From the NCBI RefSeq assembly GCF_014655715.1, contig NZ_BNBM01000003.1:343686-407685 (forward strand): DNA of 64,000 nt. The letters are read 5' to 3'. The notes below the pieces were generated by a model. The model was not told the DNA's origin. It did not search any database and saw only the letters and a program-made list of their open reading frames with translations. Below, in pieces: positions 10,274-19,454 of this stretch (positions within the stretch are counted from its first letter, which is position 1; each line of letters begins with the position of its first letter). This DNA is from Streptomyces lanatus. GTDB taxonomy: Bacteria > Actinomycetota > Actinomycetes > Streptomycetales > Streptomycetaceae. A program made the position numbers and the translations under genes.

Positions 10274-11059
10274 CTAAATCCCCTGCCAGTCCGGCTTGTT
10301 GGCATACGTGTGCCGGAAGTAGTCGGCCAGCTTCAGCTTCGACGCGGCGGCCTCGTCCACCACGACCGTGGCATGCGGGTGCAGTTGCAGCGCCGAGGCC
10401 GGGCACACGGCCGCGATCGGCCCCTCGACCGTCGCCGCGACCGCGTCCGCCTTGCCCTCACCGGTGGCCAGCAGCACCAGATGCCGAGCCTCCAGGATCG
10501 TCCCGATCCCCTGGGTGATGACGTGGTGCGGCACCTGCTCGATGTCCCCGTCGAAGAACCGCGCGTTGTCGACCCGGGTCTGCTCGGTCAGCGTCTTGAT
10601 CCGCGTCCGCGAGGCCAGCGACGAACAGGGCTCGTTGAACCCGATGTGCCCGTCCGTCCCGATCCCGAGCAACTGCAGGTCCACGCCCCCGGCCTCGGCC
10701 AGCGCCGCGTCATACGCCTCGCACGCGCCCTGCACGTCCTCGGCCGTGCCGTCCGGCCCCATGAACGCGTCCATCCCGATCCCCAGCGGCTCCAGCACCT
10801 CGCGCCGCAGTACCGAGCGGTACGACTCCGGGTGCTCCGCCGGCAGCCCCACATACTCGTCGAGCTGTGCGATCCGCGCCCGCGAGGCGTCGACGGCGCC
10901 GGAGCGCACCTTCGCCGCGAGTGCCGTGTAGATGGGCAGCGGTGTCGACCCGGTGGCCACGCCGAGCACGGCGTCGGGCTTGCGCCCGAGCAACTGCGCC
11001 ATGGCCTCGGCTATCAGCTCGCCACCCGCCTTGGCGTCCGGAACGATGACAACTTCCAC
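10274..11059 (-). CDS. nagB: Glucosamine-6-phosphate deaminase
   Basis: A 261-residue NagB-I enzyme that converts glucosamine-6-P to fructose-6-P and ammonia. Key segments are GVATGSTPLPIY (phosphate loop), IAQLDEYVGL with the general-base Asp, and GIGTDGHIGFNEPCSS. The GTG at 11059 is chosen because it gives the family start VEVVIVPDAKAGGELIAEAM; upstream in-frame residues look like untranslated sequence. A dre operator lies about 50 bp upstream, so DasR should repress it. It completes the chitobiose to fructose-6-P route with the das genes. Confidence 0.95.
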   Translation of the reverse strand: MEVVIVPDAKAGGELIAEAMAQLLGRKPDAVLGVATGSTPLPIYTALAAKVRSGAVDASRARIAQLDEYVGLPAEHPESYRSVLRREVLEPLGIGMDAFMGPDGTAEDVQGACEAYDAALAEAGGVDLQLLGIGTDGHIGFNEPCSSLASRTRIKTLTEQTRVDNARFFDGDIEQVPHHVITQGIGTILEARHLVLLATGEGKADAVAATVEGPIAAVCPASALQLHPHATVVVDEAAASKLKLADYFRHTYANKPDWQGI

Positions 11060-11388
11060 GCTGGGCCTGCCGATCTGAAGAGGGACTCGAAGGGCACCCT
11101 GAAGGGGCATGTGGTTTAGACCAATCTAACAGAGCGGACCCTACGCGGCCCAGGTGAACGCAAGCCCCACGGATACATCCCGGATAGCTCGACCACATCG
11201 ATGCGGGCATGTCGACGCGGACATTTCGACGGCCCGTCGGGCAGGCGTCATTCGCCATGGGGGAGTGGAATGGACACTGTCCGCCCGGACGGCTCACCGG
11301 ACCGGCCCCGGGCCTCCGGGATCGCCCGGACCCTCCGAGGCGACACCGTCAAGCCCGGCACGATGAGCGCGAGAGTCAGGAAGGGCCC
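11060..11388. promoter_or_regulatory. Intergenic region between nagB and the SIS-domain gene
   Basis: A 329-bp divergent gap. The nagB side holds one clear dre operator. The rest, 11126-11388, shows no convincing gene, and I could not place a promoter for the rightward SIS-domain gene. Confidence 0.6.
11110..11125. promoter_or_regulatory. dre operator upstream of nagB
   Basis: TGTGGTTTAGACCAAT; read on the nagB strand it is ATTGGTCTAAACCACA, matching the DasR core TGGTCTAGACCA with one change. DasR control of nagB is established in S. coelicolor. Confidence 0.85.
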
Positions 11389-12477
11389 ATGACCACCACG
11401 ACCCCGTACCCGCCCGACCCCCAGGCCCCCCACAACGAGCTCCCCGGCCGGATCATGGCCCGCGAGATGGCCGAACAGCCCGCCGTACTGCGCCGGATCC
11501 TGTCCCAGGGCGCCCCCGCCATCCGCGAGGTCGCCGAGCAGATCGCCGCCCGCGCCCCACGCTTCGTCCTCCTCACCGCCCGCGGCACCTCCGACAACGC
11601 CGCCCTCTACGCCAAGTACCTCCTGGAGATCCGCCTCGGCCTGCCCTGCGGTCTGACCTCGATGTCGACGACCACGGCCTACGGTGCACGCCCCGACCTC
11701 ACCGATGTCCTCGTCATCACGGTCAGCCAGTCCGGCGGTTCCCCCGACCTGGTCGCCTCGACCCGGGCCGCCCGCGAGGCCGGCGCCATCACCCTCGCGG
11801 TGACCAACAACCCCGACTCCCCGCTCGCCGGTGTCTCCGAGTACCACCTCGACATCATGGCCGGACCGGAGCGGGCCCTCCCCGCGACCAAGACCTATAC
11901 CGCCTCCCTCCTCACCCTCTATCTCTTCGCCGAAGGACTGCGCGGCGGCACCGGAGCCCCCGCCAAGGTCCTCCCCGACCTCGCCGAGCGTCTGCTCGCC
12001 CGGCAGCACGAGGTCCGCACCCTCGCCGCCCGCTACCGCTTCGCCGAACGCATGGTGATCACCTCCCGCGGCTACGGCTACCCCACCGCCAAGGAAGCCG
12101 CCCTCAAGCTGATGGAGACCAGTTACATCCCGGCGCTCGCCTACTCCGGCGCCGACCTCCTGCACGGCCCGCTCGCCATGGTCGACAACGTCTCCCCGGT
12201 CATCGCGGTCGTCACCGACGGCAAGGGCGGCGAGGCCCTCCGGCCCGTCCTCGACCGACTCCGCGGACGCGGCGCCGACCTCGTCGTCATCGGCCCCCGG
12301 CACCAGGTCGAGCAGGCCTCGGCCGGCTTCGTCCTGCCCACCGAGGAGGTGGCCGAGGAACTCCAGCCGATCCTGGAGATCCTCCCGCTGCAGCTCCTTG
12401 CCTATGAGGTCACCATCGCCCGAGGCCAGGACCCGGACGCGCCACGCGCGCTGGCGAAGGTGACCGAGACGCGCTGA
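11389..12477 (+). CDS. SIS-domain phosphosugar isomerase/deaminase, GlmS C-terminal type
   Basis: A 362-residue protein with two SIS domains like the isomerase half of GlmS but no glutaminase domain. Visible motifs are LTARGTSDNAALYAKY (about residues 62-77), VSQSGGSPD (phosphosugar loop, about 115-123) and the TSRGYGYPTAKEAALKLMET segment of the second domain. Such proteins act as ketosamine-phosphate deaminases or isomerases (NagB-II, AgaS or FrlB-like). Lying divergent to nagB, it most likely handles an aminosugar phosphate. The ATG at 11389 has AGGAAGGG upstream; longer in-frame starts lack this. Confidence 0.75.
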   Translation: MTTTTPYPPDPQAPHNELPGRIMAREMAEQPAVLRRILSQGAPAIREVAEQIAARAPRFVLLTARGTSDNAALYAKYLLEIRLGLPCGLTSMSTTTAYGARPDLTDVLVITVSQSGGSPDLVASTRAAREAGAITLAVTNNPDSPLAGVSEYHLDIMAGPERALPATKTYTASLLTLYLFAEGLRGGTGAPAKVLPDLAERLLARQHEVRTLAARYRFAERMVITSRGYGYPTAKEAALKLMETSYIPALAYSGADLLHGPLAMVDNVSPVIAVVTDGKGGEALRPVLDRLRGRGADLVVIGPRHQVEQASAGFVLPTEEVAEELQPILEILPLQLLAYEVTIARGQDPDAPRALAKVTETR

Positions 12478-12505
12478 CACCGGTCAACGCTCCGGGGCCC
12501 GGACG

Positions 12506-13258
12506 CTACGTCAGTGAGCCGCCCGTCGCGTCCACCCAGCTCCCCGTCACCCAGCGCCCCGAGTCCGAGGCCAGGAACGCCACCACATCCGCCACATCGG
12601 CCGGCGCCCCCACCCGGCCGAGCGCGGAGAACGCCTCGGCCTGGGCCCACCCACCCTCGGTCCCATGCAGGAGCCCGGCGGTGTTGTCCGTGTCTATGAT
12701 CCCCGGCGCCACCGAGTTCACGGTGATACCGCGAGGGCCCAGCACCTTGGACAGATCCCGGGTGAACACATCCAGCGCCCCCTTGGTCATCGCGTAGGCC
12801 ATCAAGTCCGGCATCGCCGCTGTGCGCGCCAGCCCCGAGGAGATGTTGACGACCCTGCCGCCGTCCCGCAGTCGGCCGAGACCGTGCTTGACGATGAAGT
12901 GGGGTGCCTTCACATTCACCGCGAAGACCTTGTCGTACTCCTCCTCGTCGATTCGGCCGAGGGCCGACGAGGTGCCGATCCCCGCGTTGTTGACGAGGAT
13001 GTCCACCCCGTCTGCATACCGGTCGAACTCCTGCCACAGCGTCTCGGCGTCCCCGGGCAGCCCCAGCTCGACGCCGATCGTGAACCCTGAGCCGCCCGCC
13101 GCCTCGATCGCGGCGACCGTCTCCTTCGCCGCCGCCTCATTCCTGCCGTAATGCACGCCGACCCGCGCCCCGTCGCGCCCCAGCCGCTCGGCGATCCCCC
13201 GTCCGATCCCCCTGCTCGCCCCGGTGACCAGAGCCGTCCTGCCCGCAAGCGCACCCAT
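12506..13258 (-). CDS. SDR-family oxidoreductase
   Basis: About 250 residues, a classical short-chain dehydrogenase: NAD(P)-binding TGASRGIG (about residues 12-19), NNAG (about 90-93), a catalytic Ser near INSSG-type NISSG and YxxxK as YAMTKGA (Tyr/Lys about 155-159). The C-terminal half has the usual NSVAPGIIDTD. The ATG at 13258 has GAAGGGGG upstream; a GTG one codon earlier is possible. It is divergent from a TetR-family gene with two shared operators between, so it is likely the regulator's target. Substrate unknown. Confidence 0.85.
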   Translation of the reverse strand: MGALAGRTALVTGASRGIGRGIAERLGRDGARVGVHYGRNEAAAKETVAAIEAAGGSGFTIGVELGLPGDAETLWQEFDRYADGVDILVNNAGIGTSSALGRIDEEEYDKVFAVNVKAPHFIVKHGLGRLRDGGRVVNISSGLARTAAMPDLMAYAMTKGALDVFTRDLSKVLGPRGITVNSVAPGIIDTDNTAGLLHGTEGGWAQAEAFSALGRVGAPADVADVVAFLASDSGRWVTGSWVDATGGSLT

Positions 13259-13282
13259 CACGGCGCCCCCTTCGCATTTCTC

Positions 13283-13342
13283 TAGCGGTCGCTACAAAAA
13301 AGACCGTAGATCACGCCATCGGCGATTGTCTAGCGCTCGCTA
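13283..13342. promoter_or_regulatory. Twin palindromic operators of the TetR/SDR pair
   Basis: TAGCGGTCGCTA at 13283-13294 and TAGCGCTCGCTA at 13331-13342 are two 12-bp palindromes, identical in both half-sites (TAGCG..CGCTA) and 48 bp apart. Each sits next to one of the two divergent genes, the expected arrangement for a local TetR-type repressor controlling itself and the SDR gene. Confidence 0.8.
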
Positions 13343-13346
13343 TAAA

Positions 13347-14069
13347 ATGCACTCCATGGTGAGCAGCAAGGCGAGCGAGCAGACCGGGACCCAGGGCCCT
13401 CCGGCAACCGATCGGCGCCCGGCAGCCGAGTCCCGTCCAGCGGCCAAGCCCCGTCCGGCGGCCAAGCCCGGCCCGGCGACCAAACCCCGCGGCCGCCCCC
13501 GCTCCTTCGACCGCGAGACCGCCCTGGAGAAGGCGCTCCTCGCCTTCTGGGAGCACGGCTACGAGGCGACCTCCGTCTCCGATCTGACCCGCGTGATGGA
13601 CATCGGCGCCCCGAGTCTGTATGCCGCCTTCGGCGACAAGCGGTCGCTCTTCGAGGAGGTCGTGCGCGAGTACGGCGTGCGCTACGGCTCCTTCAGTGAT
13701 CGCGCGCTCGCCGAGGAGTCCACCGCCCACGCCGCCGTGGCGCGGATGCTGCGCGAGGCCGCCGCGGAGTACACCGATCCGGCCCACCCCTACGGCTGTC
13801 TCGTCGTCCACGCGGCGACCAACTGCTCGACGCCCGAGGTCGAGGAGTCCCTGCGGGAGCGGCGCAACGCCAACATCGCCGCCATCCGCAGCCGTATCGA
13901 AGCCGACATGGCCACCGGCGCCCTCCCCGCCGATGTCGACGCCGCCGCCCTCGCCCGTCACACCGGCGCGATGATCCAGGGCATGTCACAACAGGCGCGC
14001 GACGGGGCGAGTCAGGAGGAACTGGAGGCACTCGTGGAAATTGCCATGGCCATCTGGCCCCGCACATGA
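13347..14069 (+). CDS. TetR/AcrR-family regulator
   Basis: About 240 residues. After a disordered Pro/Ala/Lys-rich N-terminus with short repeats (SRPAAKPRPAAKPGPATK), the TetR helix-turn-helix runs from about residue 52 to 100 (RETALEKALLAFWEHGYEAT, then MDIGAPSLYAAFGDKRSLF). The C-terminal domain with YGCLVVHAATNC resembles regulators of oxidoreductase genes. The start is uncertain among ATG 13347, ATG 13356 and GTG 13359; no clear ribosome-binding site is seen and one operator abuts the start, so transcripts may be nearly leaderless. Confidence 0.8.
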   Translation: MHSMVSSKASEQTGTQGPPATDRRPAAESRPAAKPRPAAKPGPATKPRGRPRSFDRETALEKALLAFWEHGYEATSVSDLTRVMDIGAPSLYAAFGDKRSLFEEVVREYGVRYGSFSDRALAEESTAHAAVARMLREAAAEYTDPAHPYGCLVVHAATNCSTPEVEESLRERRNANIAAIRSRIEADMATGALPADVDAAALARHTGAMIQGMSQQARDGASQEELEALVEIAMAIWPRT

Positions 14070-14515
14070 ACCCACACGGGTTAGGCTGCGTGATGTATGC
14101 CAGGGCGTCCTAACGGTTCTCCAGCTGGTTCGGAGCCCTCGAAGAAGCGTCAACAGCAAACACGCTCCAACGCATGGACACATCAGAGTGGTCTAGTCCA
14201 CAATGCGAAGGAGTGCGTAGTACGAGAACGCACCGACTTCCGTCTTCCCCGCACAGGAAGGCGGACCGAGGAACCGGAGCTCTCTGCCCTGACTGCCCCG
14301 GCTCCTCATCCTTCGGCCGACCGGGACCGCACACCCCACGGCCGATATTGCTCCGGGCTGCGGTGCCGCGAGGGTTGAGGGTCCCTCCAGGCGCCGCGGC
14401 CCGCGGGTGTTTCCAGGGCCTTTCCGAGTTCCCGGGACCCAAGGATGCACAGGCCTGATCGCCTCCAGGTGACTGGTTTCGAGCCCTGTCCGTACCGCCA
14501 GGTACGCTCAGCCAC
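14070..14515. other. 446-bp gap upstream of the PdtaS-like kinase gene, with an orphan dre site
   Basis: No convincing coding sequence is seen. The notable content is a near-perfect DasR operator at 14187-14202, listed separately. The remainder is ordinary GC-rich sequence that must carry the promoter for the sensor kinase gene. Confidence 0.6.
14187..14202. promoter_or_regulatory. dre-like operator without an obvious target
   Basis: AGTGGTCTAGTCCACA differs from a perfect dre palindrome at one core position. It lies about 315 bp upstream of the sensor kinase start and about 120 bp downstream of the TetR gene stop, so its target is unclear. Confidence 0.7.
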
Positions 14516-15991
14516 GTGCCCTCCATGAACGAACTCGTACGCCAGCACACGGCCCTCGACGACTCCGACCTCGAGTGGCTCCACCTGCTGGTCTCGGAGT
14601 GGCAGCTGCTCTCCGACCTCTCCTTCGCCGACCTGGTCCTGTGGGTTCCCACCAGCGACGGCACCCGCTATGTGTCGGTGGCGCAGATGCGGCCCAACAC
14701 CGGGCCGACCTCCTACCAGGACGACATGGTCGGCCATCTCGTCCCGCGCGGGCGCCGCCCGATGCTGGACGCCGCGCTCGACGAGGGACGCATCGTGCGC
14801 GAGGGCGACCCCGAGTGGCGCGAGGAGGTGCCGGTCCGTGTCGAGTCGATTCCGGTACGACGGGAGGGGCGCGTCCTCGGTGTCATCGCGCGGAACACCA
14901 ACCTGCTGACCGTGCGCACCCCGAGCCGGCTGGAGCTGACGTACCTCCAGAGCGCCTCGGACCTCGCGCAGATGATCGCGGCGGGATCGTTCCCGTTCGC
15001 CAATCAGCAGGTCGACATGGACGCCTCTCCGCGCGTCGGCGACGGCCTGATCCGCCTCGACGCCGACGGCCTCGTCCAGTACGCCTCACCGAACGCGCTG
15101 TCCGCCTACCACCGCCTCGGCCTCGCCGCCGACCTCGTCGGCCACCACCTCGGCAAGACCACCGCCGAACTCGCCCCGACCCACGGCCCGGTGGACGAGG
15201 CGCTCGCCAAGGTCGCCAGCGGCTGGGCGCCCCGCAACTTCGAGATCGAGGCCAATGACGGGGTCATCCAGCTCCGCGCGATCCCGCTCAAGCCCAAGGG
15301 CACCCGTGTCGGTTCGCTGGTCCTGCTCCGGGACGTCACCGAACTGCGCCGCCGCGAACAGGAGTTGATCACCAAGGACGCCACCATCCGGGAGATCCAC
15401 CACCGGGTGAAGAACAACCTCCAGACGGTGGCGGCCCTGCTGCGCCTCCAGGCCCGGCGCATCGAGTCCGAACGCGGCCGTGAGGCGCTGGAGGAGGCGG
15501 TACGGCGCGTCGGCTCGATCGCGATCGTGCACGAGACGCTGTCCCAGAACCTCGACGAGCGCGTGGAGTTCGACGAGATCGCCGACCGGGTGCTGGCCAT
15601 GGTCGCCGAGATCTCACCCGGCAAGGTCAACGGCCGGCGCACCGGCCGCTTCGGCATCCTCGACGCCGAGGTCGCCACTCCGCTGTCGATGGTTCTGACC
15701 GAGATCCTCCAGAACGCCCTGGAACATGGCTTCCGCGAGGGCGAGACCGGCACGGTCGAGGTCACGGCGGTCCGCGGCGGTACGACCAAACAGGCCCGCC
15801 TGCTGGTCACCGTCCAGGACGACGGCGTCGGCCTGCCCGAGGGCTTCGACCCGCACACCGCGGGCAACCTCGGCCTGCAGATCGTACGGACCCTGGTCGA
15901 GGGCGAGTTGGGCGGCACGTTCGACATGGTGCCGGCGCCGGAGCGGGGGACCCGGGTGATCCTCGACATCCCGGTGCGGGCGCAGAAGTAG
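14516..15991 (+). CDS. pdtaS: PdtaS-like sensor histidine kinase (HisKA_2/HWE type)
   Basis: A 491-residue soluble kinase without membrane segments. An N-terminal GAF-like domain (about 5-155) and PAS domain (about 170-285) precede the HisKA_2 dimerisation helix EIHHRVKNNLQTVAALLR (phosphoacceptor His295 or His296). The HATPase_c domain has NALEHGF (about 400) and DDGVGLP. This architecture matches PdtaS, whose partner is an ANTAR-domain RNA-binding response regulator (PdtaR); no partner gene is present here. The GTG start is adopted; an ATG three codons later is possible. Confidence 0.85.
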   Translation: MPSMNELVRQHTALDDSDLEWLHLLVSEWQLLSDLSFADLVLWVPTSDGTRYVSVAQMRPNTGPTSYQDDMVGHLVPRGRRPMLDAALDEGRIVREGDPEWREEVPVRVESIPVRREGRVLGVIARNTNLLTVRTPSRLELTYLQSASDLAQMIAAGSFPFANQQVDMDASPRVGDGLIRLDADGLVQYASPNALSAYHRLGLAADLVGHHLGKTTAELAPTHGPVDEALAKVASGWAPRNFEIEANDGVIQLRAIPLKPKGTRVGSLVLLRDVTELRRREQELITKDATIREIHHRVKNNLQTVAALLRLQARRIESERGREALEEAVRRVGSIAIVHETLSQNLDERVEFDEIADRVLAMVAEISPGKVNGRRTGRFGILDAEVATPLSMVLTEILQNALEHGFREGETGTVEVTAVRGGTTKQARLLVTVQDDGVGLPEGFDPHTAGNLGLQIVRTLVEGELGGTFDMVPAPERGTRVILDIPVRAQK

Positions 15992-16022
15992 GCGCGCATC
16001 AACTGGACATGGGGACAGCAAA

Positions 16023-16053
16023 GAGCCCCAGCCCGTTCAGGGGGCTGGGGCTC
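16023..16053. terminator. Terminator after the PdtaS-like gene
   Basis: GAGCCCCAGCCC at 16023-16034 pairs with GGGCTGGGGCTC at 16042-16053 across a short loop. It lies 32 bp after the kinase stop and also faces the end of wblE, so it may serve both. Confidence 0.85.
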
Positions 16054-16175
16054 AACATGCTCGTTGCCGGCATTCGCCGCGCATCGGGGGTACTGCGCGC
16101 TGCGGCTCGGGGGCGGGAGATGCGTACTCGCTGTACGCGCCGCCAAGCTCAGGCTGTTTTAGCGGGGTGGGTGTG

Positions 16176-16433
16176 TCAGGCGGAGGCCTGACGGGCCCGG
16201 TTGCGGGCGGCGCGGCGCTTCATGGCGCGGCGCTCGTCCTCGCTGAGACCACCCCAGACGCCGGAGTCCTGGCCGGACTCGAGCGCCCACTGCAGACACT
16301 GATCCATAACGGGGCAGCGACGGCAGACGGCCTTGGCTTCCTCGATCTGCAGCAGCGCAGGACCGGTGTTGCCGATGGGGAAGAAGAGCTCGGGGTCTTC
16401 CTCGCGGCAAACGGCGTTGTGACGCCAGTCCAT
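16176..16433 (-). CDS. wblE: WblE, WhiB-family iron-sulfur regulator
   Basis: An 85-residue WhiB-like protein. Four cysteines that ligate the 4Fe-4S cluster are present (Cys9, Cys37, Cys40, Cys46 in CRRCPVMDQC), followed by the GVWGG turn (58-62) and a basic C-terminal tail KRRAARNRARQ. WblE-type (WhiB1-like) proteins bind the primary sigma factor and DNA and respond to nitric oxide or oxygen. The flanking genes match the wblE locus of S. coelicolor. Confidence 0.95.
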   Translation of the reverse strand: MDWRHNAVCREEDPELFFPIGNTGPALLQIEEAKAVCRRCPVMDQCLQWALESGQDSGVWGGLSEDERRAMKRRAARNRARQASA

Positions 16434-16752
16434 GGCTGCTACCTCTCCTTGGTATTACGTGCTGATTGCTTGTGAATGTGAACGCTTTCACGAATCCCTC
16501 AACAAGTGAAGGGCCGACCGCCAGGTTCCCTGGCGAGGTCCTGTGATTCGAAGAGGGGTTCCGGTGATCAGTGGAGGCCGGTGTTGCGGGCCGTCCCGAT
16601 CGCCACGTAGAGACTCGCAAACCTCAGCGACGGATACAACCCCTTCCGGAAAGTTTTTTTTGATTCCTCGGTGTCGACTAGGTCACAGCCGTACTTCCAT
16701 GGGGTGGATCCTGGCCTAAACGTTCGAGTGAAAGGACTTTAGCCCGTTCCGC
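16434..16752. promoter_or_regulatory. wblE upstream region
   Basis: A 319-bp gap between the starts and ends of two leftward genes. It is less GC-rich than its surroundings near 16650-16690 (a T-run at 16654-16662) and should hold the wblE promoter. I see no gene or repeated operator in it. Confidence 0.5.
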
Positions 16753-17721
16753 TCACACAATCACACGCAGTGCACGGCGTACGCCTGTGAACGTCACGCT
16801 CGTACGCAGCCCGAGGTGGTCGCCGTCCATCTGAAGGGGCAGGGGGACCTTCGAATGCAAGGTGAACTGGTCCAGGTCGTGCAGCGTGACCGCGTGCTTG
16901 CCGCGGGCCCCGCGCTCGGGGGACGAAGTGAGCAACTGGGTTGCATACCGGGCAACCGCGACCGTGGACATTCGGCTGAGACCGAGTACGTCGAGGCCCG
17001 TATCGAACGAGGCCTTAGGCGCCGCGTACACCGGACGGTTGCCCAGATATGTCCACGGAGCGGTATTGCAGACTATGGACAGCACCAAATCGGTCACCGG
17101 GTCCTCGCCCGGCCGCTCCAGGGTGATCGAGCCGTGCCGGCGGTTGGGCTCGCCCAGGAACTGGCGCACCGCCTGGCGGAGGTAGAGGGCGTGTGTGGAT
17201 TTCCGGCCGCGTTCACGCTGCTGCTCCACACGGCCCACCACACCCGCGTCGAAACCGAGCCCCGCGTTGAAGAGGAACCAGCGGGGCGGGACCGCCTCGT
17301 CGTCGGTGCCCGGGGTGCCGGCGGTCAGGCCGAGCCCGACCGTACGTTCGCTGCCGTCGCGCAGGGCGTCCAGGAGGGCGCCGGTCGCCTCGACGGGATC
17401 GTTCGGCAGGCCCAGTGCGCGGGCGAAGACATTGGTGGAGCCGCCGGGGACCACAGCAAGGCCGGGCAGGTGCCGCGGGTCCGGTCCCGCGTGCAGCAGG
17501 CCGTTGACGACCTCGTTCACGGTGCCGTCGCCGCCGAGGGCCACGACCAGGTCGATGTCGTCGCTCTCCGCCGCCTGCCGGCCGAGGTCGCGCGCATGTC
17601 CGCGGTACTCGGTGGTGACCGCCTCCAGCTTCATCTCGCTGGCGAGCGCATGGATCAGGACATCGCGCGTACGTGCGCTTGTGGTGGTTGCTGCCGGATT
17701 GACCACGAGAAGTGCACGCAT
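16753..17721 (-). CDS. Diacylglycerol kinase-like lipid kinase
   Basis: A 322-residue DAGK catalytic-domain protein. ALGGDGTVNEVVNGL (about residues 62-76) is the nucleotide-binding signature, followed by VVPGGSTNVFARALGLP. A C-terminal beta-domain has LQMDGDHLG near the end. The family (DgkB/YegS) phosphorylates diacylglycerol or related lipids, recycling them into phospholipid synthesis. The ATG at 17721 gives the family start MRALLVVNPAATT. Confidence 0.85.
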   Translation of the reverse strand: MRALLVVNPAATTTSARTRDVLIHALASEMKLEAVTTEYRGHARDLGRQAAESDDIDLVVALGGDGTVNEVVNGLLHAGPDPRHLPGLAVVPGGSTNVFARALGLPNDPVEATGALLDALRDGSERTVGLGLTAGTPGTDDEAVPPRWFLFNAGLGFDAGVVGRVEQQRERGRKSTHALYLRQAVRQFLGEPNRRHGSITLERPGEDPVTDLVLSIVCNTAPWTYLGNRPVYAAPKASFDTGLDVLGLSRMSTVAVARYATQLLTSSPERGARGKHAVTLHDLDQFTLHSKVPLPLQMDGDHLGLRTSVTFTGVRRALRVIV

Positions 17722-17865
17722 GAGTTGCAGCGTACCTACTGGGGGGTACCGGGCACAGGCCGAGGTAGGGATCAAGTAAGAGAAGGGGCGTGAGCCTGCA
17801 CACGGCCCGGTGCCGAGGGGGGACTGGGGCGGTCGGCTCGATTGTGTCGCGGCTACCCTTCAGGG

Positions 17866-18312
17866 GTGACCAAGGAGCAGAACCCCGCCACCCCGGAAAC
17901 CACCGAGCCGCGGCCGCGGCGGCTGACGTACGCCGCGTCGCTGACCGCGCTGGAAGGGGCGGCGCTCGCTGTCGGGGGAGTCTGGGTGCTGGTGATGGGG
18001 CTGGCCGGCGATCCGGACGACCGGCAGCAGGCCGTCACGCTCGGCGTGACCCTGGTCGCGCTGGCGCTGCTGCCGCTGCTCGCCGCGCGGGGGCTGTTCG
18101 CCCGGCGCAGCTGGAGTCGGGGGCCGTCCGTCATCACGCAGATCCTGGCGCTGCCGGTGGCCTACAGCCTGTTGCAGGCGGACAGCATCGCCATCCCGGC
18201 GGGCATCGCGATCGCCGCGGCCGCGATCGCCACGCTCGTGCTGCTGGTCAACCCGGCGACGACCGAGGCCCTCGGGATCCGGGGGCCCGGTAGCGCACCG
18301 GATCAGAAGTAG
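17866..18312 (+). CDS. Small four-helix membrane protein
   Basis: A 148-residue protein with a hydrophilic N-terminus of about 30 residues and four predicted membrane segments. No catalytic motif or family is recognised. The GTG at 17866 follows CAGGGG. Divergent from the lipid kinase gene; conserved hypothetical in streptomycetes as far as I can judge. Confidence 0.7.
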   Translation: MTKEQNPATPETTEPRPRRLTYAASLTALEGAALAVGGVWVLVMGLAGDPDDRQQAVTLGVTLVALALLPLLAARGLFARRSWSRGPSVITQILALPVAYSLLQADSIAIPAGIAIAAAAIATLVLLVNPATTEALGIRGPGSAPDQK

Positions 18313-18332
18313 CCGACGGCTCCGCGGCCGTC

Positions 18333-19454
18333 CTACTCCTCGACCAGCAGCTTCTCCCGCAGTTGTGCGAGCGTGCGTGCCAGCAGGCGGGAGACATGCA
18401 TCTGGGAGATGCCGACCTCCTGCGCGATCTGCGACTGCGTCATGTTGCCGAAGAAGCGCAGCAGCAGGATCCGCTTCTCGCGCGGCGGCAGGTCCTCCAG
18501 GAGCGGCTTGAGGGACTCGCGGTACTCGACGCCCTCCAGCGCCTCGTCCTCCGCGCCCAGGGTGTCCGCGACCGCCGGGGACTCGTCGTCGGTGTCGGGG
18601 ACGTCCAGGGACAGCGTGGAGTACGCGTTGGCGGACTCCAGGCCCTCCAGGACCTCCTCCTCCGAGATGGCCAGCTTCTCGGCGAGCTCATGGACCGTGG
18701 GGGAGCGGCCGTGCTGCTGGGACAGCTCCGCCGTGGCTGTCGTCAGGGCGAGGCGCAGCTCCTGGAGCCGCCGCGGGACGCGCACGGCCCAGCCCTTGTC
18801 GCGGAAGTGGCGCTTGATCTCGCCGACGACCGTGGGGGTGGCGTACGTCGAGAACTCCACGCCCCGGTCCGGGTCGAACCGGTCGACCGATTTGATCAGG
18901 CCGATGGTGGCGACCTGGGTGAGGTCGTCGAGGGGCTCACCGCGGTTGCGGAAGCGGCGCGCGAGGTGCTCGACGAGCGGCAGATGCATCCGGACCAGCT
19001 TGTTGCGCAGCTCCGCGTACTCCGGGCTGCCGTCTTTCAGCTCGCGCAGTTCGAGGAACATGGCGCGTGCCCCGCTGCGGTCCTGCGGGTTGTGCTGTGT
19101 GGCCTGCGCGGTATGTGCGGTGTGCGCGCCCATCGCCTCGCCCTCGGCGTTTCGCTCGTGCTCGCTCATCGTCCCGCCCGTTGCCCTCTCCCGAGCCCTC
19201 GCCCCTGCTCGGACCGGGGAGACCCCGATCCGATCGCCCAGAGGCGCGCCGTGCACGGCACCCTCGTCATCCCGTCCGTCGGCCAGGAGGCCGGCCTCCA
19301 CGGAGTCGTCCTCCGGGTGCGGCCGGGCCTGCTCGGGGATGCCGTCGATGCCGTCCGCCATGCGTCGGGAAACATCCGGAGAGTCCGCGCCCCCGGACTG
19401 CAGCTCCCGTGTGCCGCGCTCTTCGTCCCGCACCGGCCCGTCCCCGTTCCTCAC
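18333..19454 (-). CDS. sigH: SigH, SigB/SigF/SigG-family stress sigma factor
   Basis: A sigma-70 group 3 factor. The conserved portion starts near 19169 (MSEHERNAEGEAMG) and shows region 2 (HLPLVEHLARRFRNRGEPLD, then KSVDRFDPDRGVEFSTYA), region 3 and a region 4 helix-turn-helix (MTQSQIAQEVGISQMHVSRL). The long form starts at GTG 19454, which overlaps the anti-sigma stop (GTGA), giving 373 residues with a low-complexity N-terminal extension; the short form from ATG 19169 would be 278. In S. coelicolor SigH exists in several N-terminal forms that are processed during development, so both starts may be real. Confidence 0.9.
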   Translation of the reverse strand: MRNGDGPVRDEERGTRELQSGGADSPDVSRRMADGIDGIPEQARPHPEDDSVEAGLLADGRDDEGAVHGAPLGDRIGVSPVRAGARARERATGGTMSEHERNAEGEAMGAHTAHTAQATQHNPQDRSGARAMFLELRELKDGSPEYAELRNKLVRMHLPLVEHLARRFRNRGEPLDDLTQVATIGLIKSVDRFDPDRGVEFSTYATPTVVGEIKRHFRDKGWAVRVPRRLQELRLALTTATAELSQQHGRSPTVHELAEKLAISEEEVLEGLESANAYSTLSLDVPDTDDESPAVADTLGAEDEALEGVEYRESLKPLLEDLPPREKRILLLRFFGNMTQSQIAQEVGISQMHVSRLLARTLAQLREKLLVEE

